A stretch of 64,000 bases of DNA from Streptomyces durocortorensis (lineage in GTDB: Bacteria; Actinomycetota; Actinomycetes; Streptomycetales; Streptomycetaceae). The notes beneath the pieces were generated by a model. The model was given only the letters and a program-made list of their open reading frames with translations, was not told the DNA's origin and made no database searches. Where the stretch lies: NCBI RefSeq assembly GCF_031760065.1, contig NZ_CP134500.1:6634001-6698000 (forward strand), read 5' to 3'. This document shows positions 16,664 through 24,601 of the stretch, in pieces; position 1 is the stretch's first letter, and every line of letters starts with the position of its first letter. Position numbers and translations under genes: made by a program.

Positions 16664-18085
16664 GTGAACGAGCCCACCACCCGGCCCCCCGTACCCCGGT
16701 CGCTGCTGCCCGGTGAACTGGCGGCGGCGGGCCGGGTGCCCCCGCCGGGGACCGGCCCGGCACGCCGCACTCCGCGAGACTGGGCGGTCGACTGCCTGGC
16801 CTTCGGCTGGGCGGTCCTGTGCGGGCTCGTGATCCTCCGTGGCATCGCCCACTACGAGCACCTGCCGACCTGGCTCCGGGCGCTGGACGCCCCGCTCGGC
16901 GCTCTCGTCTGCCTCGCCCTCTGGTGGCGGCGGCGCTACCCGGTGGCCGTCGCCCTGGTGGGGGTCCCCGCCCTCGCGCTCGCCAACACCTCCGTGGGCG
17001 CGGGCATGGTGATCCTGCTCAATCTCGGCCTGCGTGTGCCCTGGCAGCGCGCCCTGCCGATCCTGGCGCTGTACCTCGTGGGGTCGGCCCCGTACGTCCT
17101 CCTCTACAGCGTTCCGTACGAGGGCGGGTGGACGGTCGCGGCCTTCATCCTCGCCTACCACCTGATCTTCTTCTCCTGGGGCAGCGCCCTGCGCGCCCGC
17201 CGCCTTCTGGTGCTGAAGCTGCACGGGGACGCACACCGGGAACGGGCGGAGCACGCCCGCCGGCTCGCCGACAGCCGCCGCGCCGAACGGACCGCCATCG
17301 CCCGGGAGATGCACGATGTCCTGGCCCACCGGATCTCCCTGCTGTCCGTGCACGCAGGGGCGCTGGTCTACCGCACGAGACAGGCACGGGCCGGCCGGGG
17401 CCCGGCGCTCAGCGACACCGAGATGGCGGAGACCGCGCAGGTCATCAGGGACAACGCGTACCAGGCGCTGGAGGAGCTGCGCGACGTGCTGTACGTGCTC
17501 CGCTCGGACTCCGAGGAGGGGGTCGGCGAACGGGGCGAGCACGGCTCCCGGGGGAGCGGCGGGGGAACCGGCGGCGCGGCGGCCCCGCAGCCGAGGATGG
17601 GCGACATCGCGCGGCTGCTCGACGAGGCGCGGGCGGCGGGCCAGCAGGTCGACATGCGCACTGAGGGCGACGCGACGGAGGCGGTACGGCAGGGGGCGCC
17701 CTTCCCCCGGCCCCAGGTCCAGCGCACCGCGTACCGCCTGATCCAGGAGGGCCTGACCAACGCCCGCAAGCACGTCCCGGGCGCCCGGGTGACGGTACGG
17801 GTCGCCGGAGCCCCGGGCTCCGGACTGACCGTGGAGGTCGCCAGCCCGCTGCCGGTCGGGGTCACCGCCGCGGAGATCCCCGGGGCGGGGGCCGGGCTGA
17901 CCGGGCTCCGGGAGCGGGTGGAGCTGGACGGCGGGACCCTTGAACACGGCAGCCGGGACGGTGTGTTCACGCTGCTGGCCCGGCTACCGTGGTCCTGCCC
18001 CGTGGCCTGCGGCGTGACAGCCGGTCGTGGAACGAGAGTCATGGCGACGTCATGGCGACGTCATGACACCGAGGGAGCCGGATGA
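16664..18085 (+). CDS. NarL-family sensor histidine kinase
   Basis: A 473-residue membrane sensor kinase. Residues ~40-175 hold about five membrane helices; a HisKA_3 dimerisation segment follows with phospho-acceptor His217 in AREMHDVLAHRIS; the ATPase domain includes the asparagine box LTNARKHVPGA and the GAGLTGLRERVELDGG loop. A Gly/Ser/Arg-rich insertion (about residues 286-305) separates the dimerisation and ATPase parts. The GTG start lies 6 nt after a TAGGCT hexamer, so the transcript may be leaderless. It overlaps the response-regulator gene by 4 bp (ATGA). Few extracellular residues suggest intramembrane sensing, as in kinases paired with ABC exporters; the signal is unknown. Confidence 0.93.
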   Translation: MNEPTTRPPVPRSLLPGELAAAGRVPPPGTGPARRTPRDWAVDCLAFGWAVLCGLVILRGIAHYEHLPTWLRALDAPLGALVCLALWWRRRYPVAVALVGVPALALANTSVGAGMVILLNLGLRVPWQRALPILALYLVGSAPYVLLYSVPYEGGWTVAAFILAYHLIFFSWGSALRARRLLVLKLHGDAHRERAEHARRLADSRRAERTAIAREMHDVLAHRISLLSVHAGALVYRTRQARAGRGPALSDTEMAETAQVIRDNAYQALEELRDVLYVLRSDSEEGVGERGEHGSRGSGGGTGGAAAPQPRMGDIARLLDEARAAGQQVDMRTEGDATEAVRQGAPFPRPQVQRTAYRLIQEGLTNARKHVPGARVTVRVAGAPGSGLTVEVASPLPVGVTAAEIPGAGAGLTGLRERVELDGGTLEHGSRDGVFTLLARLPWSCPVACGVTAGRGTRVMATSWRRHDTEGAG

Positions 18086-18867
18086 TTCGGGTGCTGCTGG
18101 CCGACGACGACGCCCTGGTCCGCGCCGGGCTGCGGCTGATGCTGCGCGGGGCGGCCGGAGTGGAGGTCGTCGCCGAGGTGGCGGACGGCGCGGCGGTGGC
18201 CGGGGCGGTGCGGGACAGCGCGCCGGACGTGGTGCTGATGGACATCCGGATGCCCGTGATGGACGGGATCGCGGCGACACAGGAGCTCACGGCGGCGGTG
18301 GGGGCGGGGCCGGCCGCGCGCGGAGGGCCCGACGGCAGCGGGAGCGCACCGGACGAAGGCCCCGGCACCGATCCGGACGCGCCGCCCGGCCCCGGGCCGC
18401 GCGTCATCGTCCTGACCACGTTCGACTCCGACGGGCTGGTGGTCCGGGCGATGCGGGCGGGCGCCGCCGGCTATCTCCTCAAGCACACCGACCCCGAGGA
18501 GATCGTCGAGGCTGTCTACCGCGCGGCCCGCGGCGAACCTGTCCTCTCCCCCTCCGCCGCCCGCGCCCTGATCGACCACGCGGCGGCCGGGGGCGGGGCC
18601 GACGTACGGACGGCCGAGGCGGCCCGGCGGCTCGCTCTGCTGTCCCCGCGCGAGCGTGAGACCGCGGACGCCGTGGCCCAGGGCCTCTCGAATGCGGAGA
18701 TCGCCGAGCGGCTGTTCCTCTCCGTCGGCACGGTCAAGGCCACGGTGTCCAGCGCCCTGGCCAGACTGGAGCTCGACAACCGCATCCAGCTGGCGCTGCT
18801 GGCCCACGACGCGAGGCGGGCCGGGGACGGAGCCGGACCTGAACCGGCACCCTCCGGCAGGCCCTGA
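18082..18867 (+). CDS. NarL/LuxR-type response regulator with a linker insertion
   Basis: A 261-residue regulator. The receiver has acidic residues DDD (8-10), phospho-acceptor Asp54 in LMDIRMPVMDG, the Thr of LTTFD and Lys134. The C-terminal LuxR helix-turn-helix is LSPRERETADAVAQGL...NAEIAERLFLSVGTVKATV. Between alpha-3 and beta-4 (about residues 74-106) there is a Gly/Pro/Asp-rich insertion of roughly 33 residues that ordinary NarL receivers lack; it could lengthen a surface loop without disturbing the fold. The ATG overlaps the kinase stop. The expected targets are its own promoter and the divergent ABC-2 exporter. Confidence 0.95.
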   Translation: MIRVLLADDDALVRAGLRLMLRGAAGVEVVAEVADGAAVAGAVRDSAPDVVLMDIRMPVMDGIAATQELTAAVGAGPAARGGPDGSGSAPDEGPGTDPDAPPGPGPRVIVLTTFDSDGLVVRAMRAGAAGYLLKHTDPEEIVEAVYRAARGEPVLSPSAARALIDHAAAGGGADVRTAEAARRLALLSPRERETADAVAQGLSNAEIAERLFLSVGTVKATVSSALARLELDNRIQLALLAHDARRAGDGAGPEPAPSGRP

Positions 18868-18889
18868 GCGGGTCGGCGCTCCTGTCGGC

Positions 18890-19177
18890 CTACTGCCGGT
18901 AATGAGCCAGCTCGGGAGCCGTCTTCGTCGCGATGAACTCGGTGATCCGGTACGCGCACACGCCGTGCGCGGCGAAGGGGTCGGCCGACGCGATCCTCTC
19001 GATCGCCGCCCGGTCGTCGCCCACGGCCAGGATCACCCCGCCGTCCCGGGGGTGCTTGCGGCCCGAGGCGATGAAGACGCCCGCCGCGTACTGCTCGTCG
19101 AGCCAGGCGATGTGCTCCTCCATCAGCGCGTCGGCGCGCTCGACCGGAGCCGTGTAGGTCAATTCGAGTACGAACAT
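18890..19177 (-). CDS. YciI-like small protein
   Basis: A 95-residue protein of the YciI-like family (dimeric alpha-beta barrel related to ferredoxin-like folds). Diagnostic pieces are the opening strand FVLELTYTAP, the conserved histidine in EEHIAWLDEQ, the SGRKHPRDGGVILA segment and the closing ADPFAAHGVCAYRITEF. The conserved His-Asp arrangement suggests an enzyme, but activities in the family are mostly unproven. I placed the start at the ATG at 19177; it follows a TAGCCT hexamer by 7 nt and lacks a Shine-Dalgarno, consistent with a leaderless mRNA. It is convergent with the response regulator, leaving 22 bp between stops. Confidence 0.9.
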   Translation of the reverse strand: MFVLELTYTAPVERADALMEEHIAWLDEQYAAGVFIASGRKHPRDGGVILAVGDDRAAIERIASADPFAAHGVCAYRITEFIATKTAPELAHYRQ

Positions 19178-19270
19178 GATCGTCAGGCTACGGGACGGCC
19201 GAGGGACGGTTCCCGGCCCGCCGGGAACCGCGTATCGGACGCCCGCCCGCCACCGCATAAGCTGCCGCAT

Positions 19271-19957
19271 ATGACGACCTCCCCCACCCCCGCCCATGAG
19301 ACCCCCGCCGACGAAGCCGAGGGCCGGGCGATCCAGGACCGGCTGCGCGACCGGGTGATCCTGGACGAGCCGGGTCCGGAGCCCGGAACGGGGCTGGTCA
19401 CCGGCGTGGACGTGGCCTACGACGATGAGAAGGACGTCGTCGTCGCGGCGGCCGTCGTGCTGGACGCCGCGACGCTGGAGACGGTCGACGAGGCCACCGC
19501 GGTCGGCCGGGTCACCTTCCCGTACGTCCCCGGGCTGCTGGCCTTCCGGGAGATCCCCACGGTGCTGGAGGCCCTGGACGGGCTGAGCGAGGGCCCCGGC
19601 CTCGTCGTCTGCGACGGTTACGGACTGGCCCACCCCCGCCGCTTCGGGCTCGCCAGCCACCTGGGCGTGCTCACCGGACTGCCGGTGATCGGCGTCGGCA
19701 AGAACCCGTTCACCTTCACCTACGAGGCCCCGGGCCCCCGGCGCGGCGATTCCTCCCCGCTGGTGGACGGCGAGGAGGTGGTGGGCCGGGCCCTGCGCAC
19801 CCAGGAGAACACCAACCCCGTCTTCGTCTCCGTCGGCCACCGCGTCAGCCTGGACAACGCCTGCGCCCACATCCTGCGCCTCTCCGGCCGCTACCGTCAG
19901 CCGGAGACCACCCGCCGGGCGGACGCCTTGTGCCGCCGGACCCTCAAGGAGATCTGA
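19271..19957 (+). CDS. nfi: Endonuclease V (deoxyinosine-specific nuclease)
   Basis: A 228-residue endonuclease V, which cleaves the second phosphodiester bond 3' to deoxyinosine (and in some enzymes acts on inosine-containing RNA). Signature pieces are the catalytic-Asp strand VTGVDVAYD, the wedge motif PYVPGLLAFRE, the CDGYGLAHPRRFGLASHLG block and the GVGKNPFTF strand. The ATG follows TAAGCT by 7 nt with no ribosome-binding site, so translation is probably leaderless. The methyltransferase gene starts 2 bp after its stop, so the two are co-transcribed. It acts in cytoplasmic repair of hypoxanthine lesions. Confidence 0.95.
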   Translation: MTTSPTPAHETPADEAEGRAIQDRLRDRVILDEPGPEPGTGLVTGVDVAYDDEKDVVVAAAVVLDAATLETVDEATAVGRVTFPYVPGLLAFREIPTVLEALDGLSEGPGLVVCDGYGLAHPRRFGLASHLGVLTGLPVIGVGKNPFTFTYEAPGPRRGDSSPLVDGEEVVGRALRTQENTNPVFVSVGHRVSLDNACAHILRLSGRYRQPETTRRADALCRRTLKEI

Positions 19958-19959
19958 CC

Positions 19960-20523
19960 GTGGCCGGACGTGGGGTTCCCCCCAGGGTGGCCGCCGCCGA
20001 ACGCATCGCAACCGAGGCCGGGTTCACGAAGAGCTGCATCCCCGAAGTGGGCAGACTCCTCAAGCTCACCGCCGCCGCCAAACCCCGCGGAGTGATCGCC
20101 GAGAGCGGCACCGGCTCCGGAGTGGGCACCGCCTGGCTGCACAGCGGCCTCGCCACCGGTGCGCGGCTGGTCACCGTGGAGCGCGACGAGGAACTGGCCC
20201 GCCGGGCGGCCGGTGTCTTCGCGGACGACGAACGCGTCAGCGTGCTCACCGGGGACTGGCGGCTGCTCGAACAGCACGCCCCGTTCGATGTCTTCTTCTG
20301 CGACGGCGGCGGCAAGCGCGACGACTCCCAGAAGGTGATCGACCTGCTCGCCCCGGGCGGCCTGCTCCTCCTGGACGACTTCACCCCGTCCCCCGACTGG
20401 CCGCCCCGCTTCCTCGGCGAGGTGGACGAACTCCGCCTCTTCTACCTCACCCACCCGGACCTGGACGCCACGGAAGTGCTGACCACTCCCACGAGCTCGG
20501 TGATCGTCGCGGCGCGCCGGTAG
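19960..20523 (+). CDS. Class I SAM-dependent methyltransferase (O-methyltransferase-like)
   Basis: A 187-residue Rossmann methyltransferase. Motif I is VIAESGTGSGVGTAWL, the acidic end of beta-2 is VTVERDE, and motif IV is FDVFFCDGGG, with LAPGGLLLLDDFTP as motif V/VI. The GTG start is preceded by AAGGAG (19945-19950), inside the endonuclease V 3' end, so the two genes form an operon. The compact length and arrangement resemble caffeoyl-CoA-type O-methyltransferases and TrmR, but the substrate loops do not let me choose. Coupling with a DNA repair nuclease could be incidental. Confidence 0.85.
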   Translation: MAGRGVPPRVAAAERIATEAGFTKSCIPEVGRLLKLTAAAKPRGVIAESGTGSGVGTAWLHSGLATGARLVTVERDEELARRAAGVFADDERVSVLTGDWRLLEQHAPFDVFFCDGGGKRDDSQKVIDLLAPGGLLLLDDFTPSPDWPPRFLGEVDELRLFYLTHPDLDATEVLTTPTSSVIVAARR

Positions 20524-20595
20524 AGAGAACGCCGTCCATGCGCGGCGCCTTCGCCGCCGGTCAGGGCGTGTTCAGGGTGCGGTCGAGCCCGGGCG

Positions 20596-20769
20596 TCCGA
20601 CAGGCTGAGCCGACGGGCGAGCAGGCTGCTGTCCCAGCTGACCGTGCGGTCGGACCGGCTGATCGGCGAAGGTCTGGCCCGGTCCGGCGCCCGCGAGTGG
20701 CACTACGCCGTGCTCGCCCCACTCCAGGACCACGGGTGGCCCGCCCTTCGGGCAACGACGGCAGTATGA
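20596..20769 (+). pseudogene. Remnant of a MarR-family regulator
   Basis: No start codon opens this frame, yet it reads as the conserved N-terminal helices of Streptomyces MarR regulators: SRRASRLLSQLTVRSDRL, then ARSGAREWHYAVLAPLQ, ending abruptly after DHGWPALRATTAV with a stop. The winged-helix and C-terminal part are missing. It lies in a 301-bp gap between the methyltransferase gene and the oxidoreductase gene, where nothing else is recognisable. The call rests on recalled family sequence. Confidence 0.55.
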
Positions 20770-20824
20770 CGTCAGGTTCCAGGTGTATTGATCACGATCG
20801 TCGTCAACACCGGCCGGGCAGTGC

Positions 20825-22015
20825 CTACCGCACCGCCGCCACCCGGAACCGCAGCCCCGCCGCCGTCAGTCGCTCCAGCAGCGCGTCGCCCATCGCCACG
20901 GCCGGGGTGACCTGCCCCGAGGTCTCCGGCAGGTCGTCCAGGGCCAGGCACACCGCCGACTCGGCAAGGATCTTCGCCGTCTCGCCGTAGCCCGGGTCGC
21001 CGCCGGAGACCTCCGTGAAGACCCGTCGCCCGCCGCCCTCGCCGACGAAGCGGATCGTGAACCAGCTCCGCTCGCGGCGCTCCTCGTCCGGTCCCCGGCC
21101 CGGCTCGTAACGGCCCATCAGCCACTCCCGTACGCCCTCGACCTGCGCGGCCGCGACCAGGCCGCTGATGGCCACCGGAGCGCCGAGGGCCATCGGCAGG
21201 GTCTTGACCGAGGCGAAGTGGCGGTAGCGGAAGTCGGGGCCGTACCGCTCCAGGGCGCGTGCGGAGCGGCCCACGATCGTCGGGTCCACCGTCGGCAGCG
21301 GCAGCGCCCAGGCGCCGGTGGCGGCGCTGAAGTGCGGGGTGCCCAGCGGGGTGCGGACGCGGCGGCCCACCACGCGCGGCTCGTGCAGACGGCGTTCCCG
21401 GGCCGCGGCCGCCATCTGCGTGCCCCGGCCCATCGCGGTCAGCGCCGAGGCGAACGTGCCGCCGGAGAACACGGCGTTGGTGCGGACGAAGCCGTCGACG
21501 GCCAGGGGGACGTCCTCGGGCAGCTGCCGGACGGTGAAGTACGCCCCCAGGTCGTGCGGGACGGAGTCGAAGCCGCAGGCGTGCACGATACGCGCCCCGG
21601 TCTCCCGGGCCCGCGCGTCCTGGTCGAGGTAGGTGCGGTCGATGAACTCCGCCTCTCCGGTGAGGTCCACGTAGTCCGTCCCGGCCTGGGCGCAGGCGGC
21701 CACGAGCTTCTCGCCGTAACGGATGTACGGGCCCACCGTCGTGGCCACCACCCGTGTGGAGGCGGCCAGTTCGGCCAGCGCCTTCTCGTCGTCCGCGTCG
21801 GTCTCCAGCAGTGGCAGCCCGGCGCAGTCCGGATCGATCGCGGTGAGCCGTTCCCGCAGCCGCTCCAGCTTGGCCGGGCTGCGGCCCGCCAGTGCCCAGC
21901 GGAGGCCGGAGGGGGCATGGGCCGCCAGGTACTCGGCCGTGAGCGTCCCCACGAAGCCGGTGGCACCGAAAAGGACGACGTCCAAGGGGCGTGTCGCGTC
22001 GTTCTGCCTGTTCAC
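20825..22015 (-). CDS. Saccharopine-dehydrogenase-like NAD(P)-binding oxidoreductase
   Basis: A 396-residue protein with an N-terminal Rossmann domain (VVLFGATGFVGTLTAEYL) and the Sacchrp_dh_NADP layout, as in mycobacterial trans-acting enoyl reductases that act on lipid or polyketide intermediates. Other conserved pieces are VVATTVGPYIRYGEKLV, DYVDLTGEAEFIDR and HACGFDSVPHDLGAY. The GTG at 22015 is preceded by GGAGGT. It is divergent from the beta-oxidation operon, and a short-chain or acyl substrate is plausible. It is not a lysine-pathway enzyme by context. The family is well recognised but the substrate is not. Confidence 0.9.
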   Translation of the reverse strand: MNRQNDATRPLDVVLFGATGFVGTLTAEYLAAHAPSGLRWALAGRSPAKLERLRERLTAIDPDCAGLPLLETDADDEKALAELAASTRVVATTVGPYIRYGEKLVAACAQAGTDYVDLTGEAEFIDRTYLDQDARARETGARIVHACGFDSVPHDLGAYFTVRQLPEDVPLAVDGFVRTNAVFSGGTFASALTAMGRGTQMAAAARERRLHEPRVVGRRVRTPLGTPHFSAATGAWALPLPTVDPTIVGRSARALERYGPDFRYRHFASVKTLPMALGAPVAISGLVAAAQVEGVREWLMGRYEPGRGPDEERRERSWFTIRFVGEGGGRRVFTEVSGGDPGYGETAKILAESAVCLALDDLPETSGQVTPAVAMGDALLERLTAAGLRFRVAAVR

Positions 22016-22153
22016 AAGTACCTCCGCAGGGGGACGGGTGCCGATGTGGCAGGCAGAGGGTAGCGGACGGTGCCGTGGTGGCGTGTGCCCGGGAGGCGCG
22101 GATGCGAGAGGATCGCGAAGGAAAAGAACTAAGCGCTTGCTCGGGCCAAGGGG

Positions 22154-22182
22154 TTGTGCGGAGCCGGGCGCATTCTTAGCAT
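22154..22182 (+). promoter_or_regulatory. Putative promoter of the beta-oxidation operon
   Basis: TTGTGC (22154-22159) and TAGCAT (22177-22182) are separated by 17 bp, a good match to a vegetative sigma promoter. The predicted transcription start near 22189 falls inside the inverted repeat at 22188-22210, a layout expected for repression. Confidence 0.5.
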
Positions 22183-22187
22183 CGCAG

Positions 22188-22210
22188 GTGTTACATCAGT
22201 TGTGTCACAC
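22188..22210 (+). promoter_or_regulatory. Inverted repeat operator candidate before the CoA-transferase gene
   Basis: GTGTTACA (22188-22195) and TGTCACAC (22203-22210) are inverted with one mismatch around a 7-nt centre. The repeat overlaps the predicted transcription start and ends 16 bp before the start codon. A TetR- or MerR-type fatty-acid regulator is expected; the MerR gene at the operon's far end is one candidate. Confidence 0.5.
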
Positions 22211-22226
22211 CACTGGGGGCTCACGG

Positions 22227-23354
22227 ATGGCAAGCATCGAGCACGGCCCGCTGACCGGTGTCCGTGTCGTCGAGCTGGCGGGCATCGGCCCCGGACCGTT
22301 CGCGGCGATGCTGCTCGCGGACCTCGGGGCCGACGTCGTACGCGTCGACCGGCCCGGTGGCGCGGGGCTCGGCATCGACCCCGCCTACGACCTCACCAAC
22401 CGCAACAAACGCTCCGTCCTCGTCGACCTCAAGAGTGACGGCGGAGCGGCCCGCGTCCTCGACCTCGTCGAGCGCGCCGACATCCTCGTCGAGGGCTACC
22501 GCCCCGGCGTCGCCGAACGCCTCGGCGTCGGGCCGGAGGCCTGTCTCGCCCGCAACCCGCGCCTGGTCTACGGTCGGATGACCGGCTGGGGGCAGGACGG
22601 GCCGCTCGCCGACCGCGCCGGGCACGACATCTCCTACATCGCGCTCACCGGAACCCTCTCCATGATCGGCAGGCCGGACGAGCCGCCCACCGTCCCCGCC
22701 AACCTGGTCGGCGACTACGCGGGCGGCTCCCTCTACCTCGTCGTCGGCGTCCTCGCCGCCCTCCAGCACGCCCGCGCCCACGGCGAGGGCCAGGTCGTCG
22801 ACGCCGCCATCGTCGACGGTGCCGCCCACCTCGCCACGATGATCCACGGCATGCTGGCCGCCGGCGGCTGGCAGGACCGGCGCGGCACGAACCTGCTGGA
22901 CGGCGGCTGCCCGTTCTACGGCTCCTACGAGACCTCCGACGGGCAGTACATGGCCGTCGGCCCCCTGGAACAGCGCTTCTACGCCGAGTTCACCGAAATC
23001 CTCGGCCTCGCGGACACCGCCCCCGACCGGGGCGACCTCACCCGCTGGGACGAACTGCGCACCGCCGTCGCCGACCGCTTCCGCACCCGTACGCGGGCCG
23101 AGTGGACCGAGGCGTTCGACGGGAGCGACGCCTGCGTGGCCCCTGTGCTCTCGCTCCGTGAGGCCCCGCACCACCCGCACCTCGCCGCCCGCGCGACCTT
23201 CGTAGAGCACGGCGGCCTCACCCAGCCCGCCCCCGCCCCGCGCTTCTCGGCCACCCCCGTCTCCGTACGCAGCGGGCCCGCGCAACCCGGCGCCGACACG
23301 GCCGCCGTCGCCGCCGACTGGGACGTACCCGGGCTCCGGCCCGACCCGTCCTGA
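22227..23354 (+). CDS. CaiB/BaiF-type CoA transferase, alpha-methylacyl-CoA racemase-like
   Basis: A 375-residue class III CoA-transferase-fold protein. LTGVRVVELAGIGPGPFAAMLLADLGADVVRVDRP is the typical start of the family (quoted in parts: GIGPGPFAAMLLADLGADV). The racemase-type active-site residues appear in GHDISYIALTG and GDYAGGS, together with a downstream GGCPFYGSYE block. This suggests epimerisation at C2 of methyl-branched acyl-CoAs so that they can enter beta-oxidation, rather than CoA transfer. It is first in a four-gene operon with an acyl-CoA dehydrogenase, a thiolase and a FadB-like enzyme. The start is the ATG at 22227. Confidence 0.9.
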   Translation: MASIEHGPLTGVRVVELAGIGPGPFAAMLLADLGADVVRVDRPGGAGLGIDPAYDLTNRNKRSVLVDLKSDGGAARVLDLVERADILVEGYRPGVAERLGVGPEACLARNPRLVYGRMTGWGQDGPLADRAGHDISYIALTGTLSMIGRPDEPPTVPANLVGDYAGGSLYLVVGVLAALQHARAHGEGQVVDAAIVDGAAHLATMIHGMLAAGGWQDRRGTNLLDGGCPFYGSYETSDGQYMAVGPLEQRFYAEFTEILGLADTAPDRGDLTRWDELRTAVADRFRTRTRAEWTEAFDGSDACVAPVLSLREAPHHPHLAARATFVEHGGLTQPAPAPRFSATPVSVRSGPAQPGADTAAVAADWDVPGLRPDPS

Positions 23355-23380
23355 CCGACAAGACACCCCTAGGAGACCCC

Positions 23381-24523
23381 GTGCAACGGCAGATCTTCAC
23401 CGAGGAGCACGACGCGTTCCGCGAGACCGTCCGGGCCTTCCTGGCCAAGGAGGTCCTCCCGCACTACGAGCAGTGGGAGCGGGACGGCATCGTCTCCCGC
23501 GACGCCTGGCTCGCGGCCGGACGCGCCGGGCTCCTCGGCCTCGCCGTCCCCGAGGAGTACGGGGGCGGCGGTTCCACCGACTTCCGCTACAGCGCCGTCC
23601 TCGCCGAGGAGTTCACCCGCGCCGGGGCCGCAGGTCTCGCGATCGGCCTGCACAACGACATCATCGGCCCCTACCTCACCGGCCTCGCCACCGACGAGCA
23701 GAAGCGCCGCTGGCTCCCCGGCTTCTGCAGCGGCGAGACCATCACCGCCATCGCCATGACCGAGCCGGGCGCGGGCTCCGACCTCCAGGGCATCCGCACC
23801 ACCGCCGAGGACAGGGGCGACCACTGGCTGCTCAACGGCTCCAAGACCTTCATCTCCAACGGCATCCTCGCCGACCTGGTGATCGTCGTCGCGAAGACCA
23901 CCCCCGAGGGCGGTGCCAAGGGCCTCTCCCTGATCGTCGTCGAGCGCGGCGCGGAGGGCTTCGAGCGGGGCCGCAATCTCGACAAGATCGGCCAGAAGTC
24001 CCAGGACACGGCCGAGTTGTTCTTCAACGACGTCCGCGTTCCGAAGGAGAACCTCCTCGGTGAGCGCGACGGCGCGTTCATCCATCTGATGACCAACCTG
24101 GCCCAGGAGCGCATGGGCATAGCGGTCGCCGGGATCGCCGCGGCCGAACACCTGCTGGAGATCACCACCCAGTACGTCAAGGAGCGCGAGGCCTTCGGAC
24201 GCCCGCTCTCCAAGCTCCAGCACATCCGCTTCGAGATCGCGGAGATGGCGACCGAGTGCGCCGTCACCCGGACCTTTCTCGACCGGTGCATCGTCGACCA
24301 CTCCGACGGCGTCCTCGACGCCGTCCACGCCTCCATGGCCAAGTGGTGGGCCACCGAACTCCAGAAGCGCGTCGCCGACCGCTGCCTCCAACTCCACGGC
24401 GGCTACGGATACATGAGCGAGTACAGGGTCGCCAAGGCGTTCACCGACGGCCGTATCCAGACCATCTACGGCGGAACGACCGAGATCATGAAGGAGATCA
24501 TCGGCCGCTCGCTGCTCGCCTGA
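23381..24523 (+). CDS. Acyl-CoA dehydrogenase
   Basis: A 380-residue FAD-dependent acyl-CoA dehydrogenase (FadE-like), making trans-2-enoyl-CoA. It has the usual three-part fold: N-terminal helices (EHDAFRETVRAFLAKEV), the substrate/FAD strand region with AMTEPGAGSDLQGI, and the C-terminal helices with QLHGGYGYM and the catalytic base region YGGTTEIMKEIIG. Start GTG at 23381 is preceded by AGGAGA. It lies 26 bp after the CoA-transferase gene, so they are co-transcribed. The chain-length preference is not evident; methyl-branched or long-chain substrates are suggested by the neighbouring racemase-like gene. Confidence 0.94.
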   Translation: MQRQIFTEEHDAFRETVRAFLAKEVLPHYEQWERDGIVSRDAWLAAGRAGLLGLAVPEEYGGGGSTDFRYSAVLAEEFTRAGAAGLAIGLHNDIIGPYLTGLATDEQKRRWLPGFCSGETITAIAMTEPGAGSDLQGIRTTAEDRGDHWLLNGSKTFISNGILADLVIVVAKTTPEGGAKGLSLIVVERGAEGFERGRNLDKIGQKSQDTAELFFNDVRVPKENLLGERDGAFIHLMTNLAQERMGIAVAGIAAAEHLLEITTQYVKEREAFGRPLSKLQHIRFEIAEMATECAVTRTFLDRCIVDHSDGVLDAVHASMAKWWATELQKRVADRCLQLHGGYGYMSEYRVAKAFTDGRIQTIYGGTTEIMKEIIGRSLLA

Positions 24524-24601
24524 CACTCGGACCCTCGTGCGCGCGCCCGAGCCCTCCTGGCTCCCCCCGTTCTTCACCACCACCCTCGAAAGGCAGCTGT
24601 C

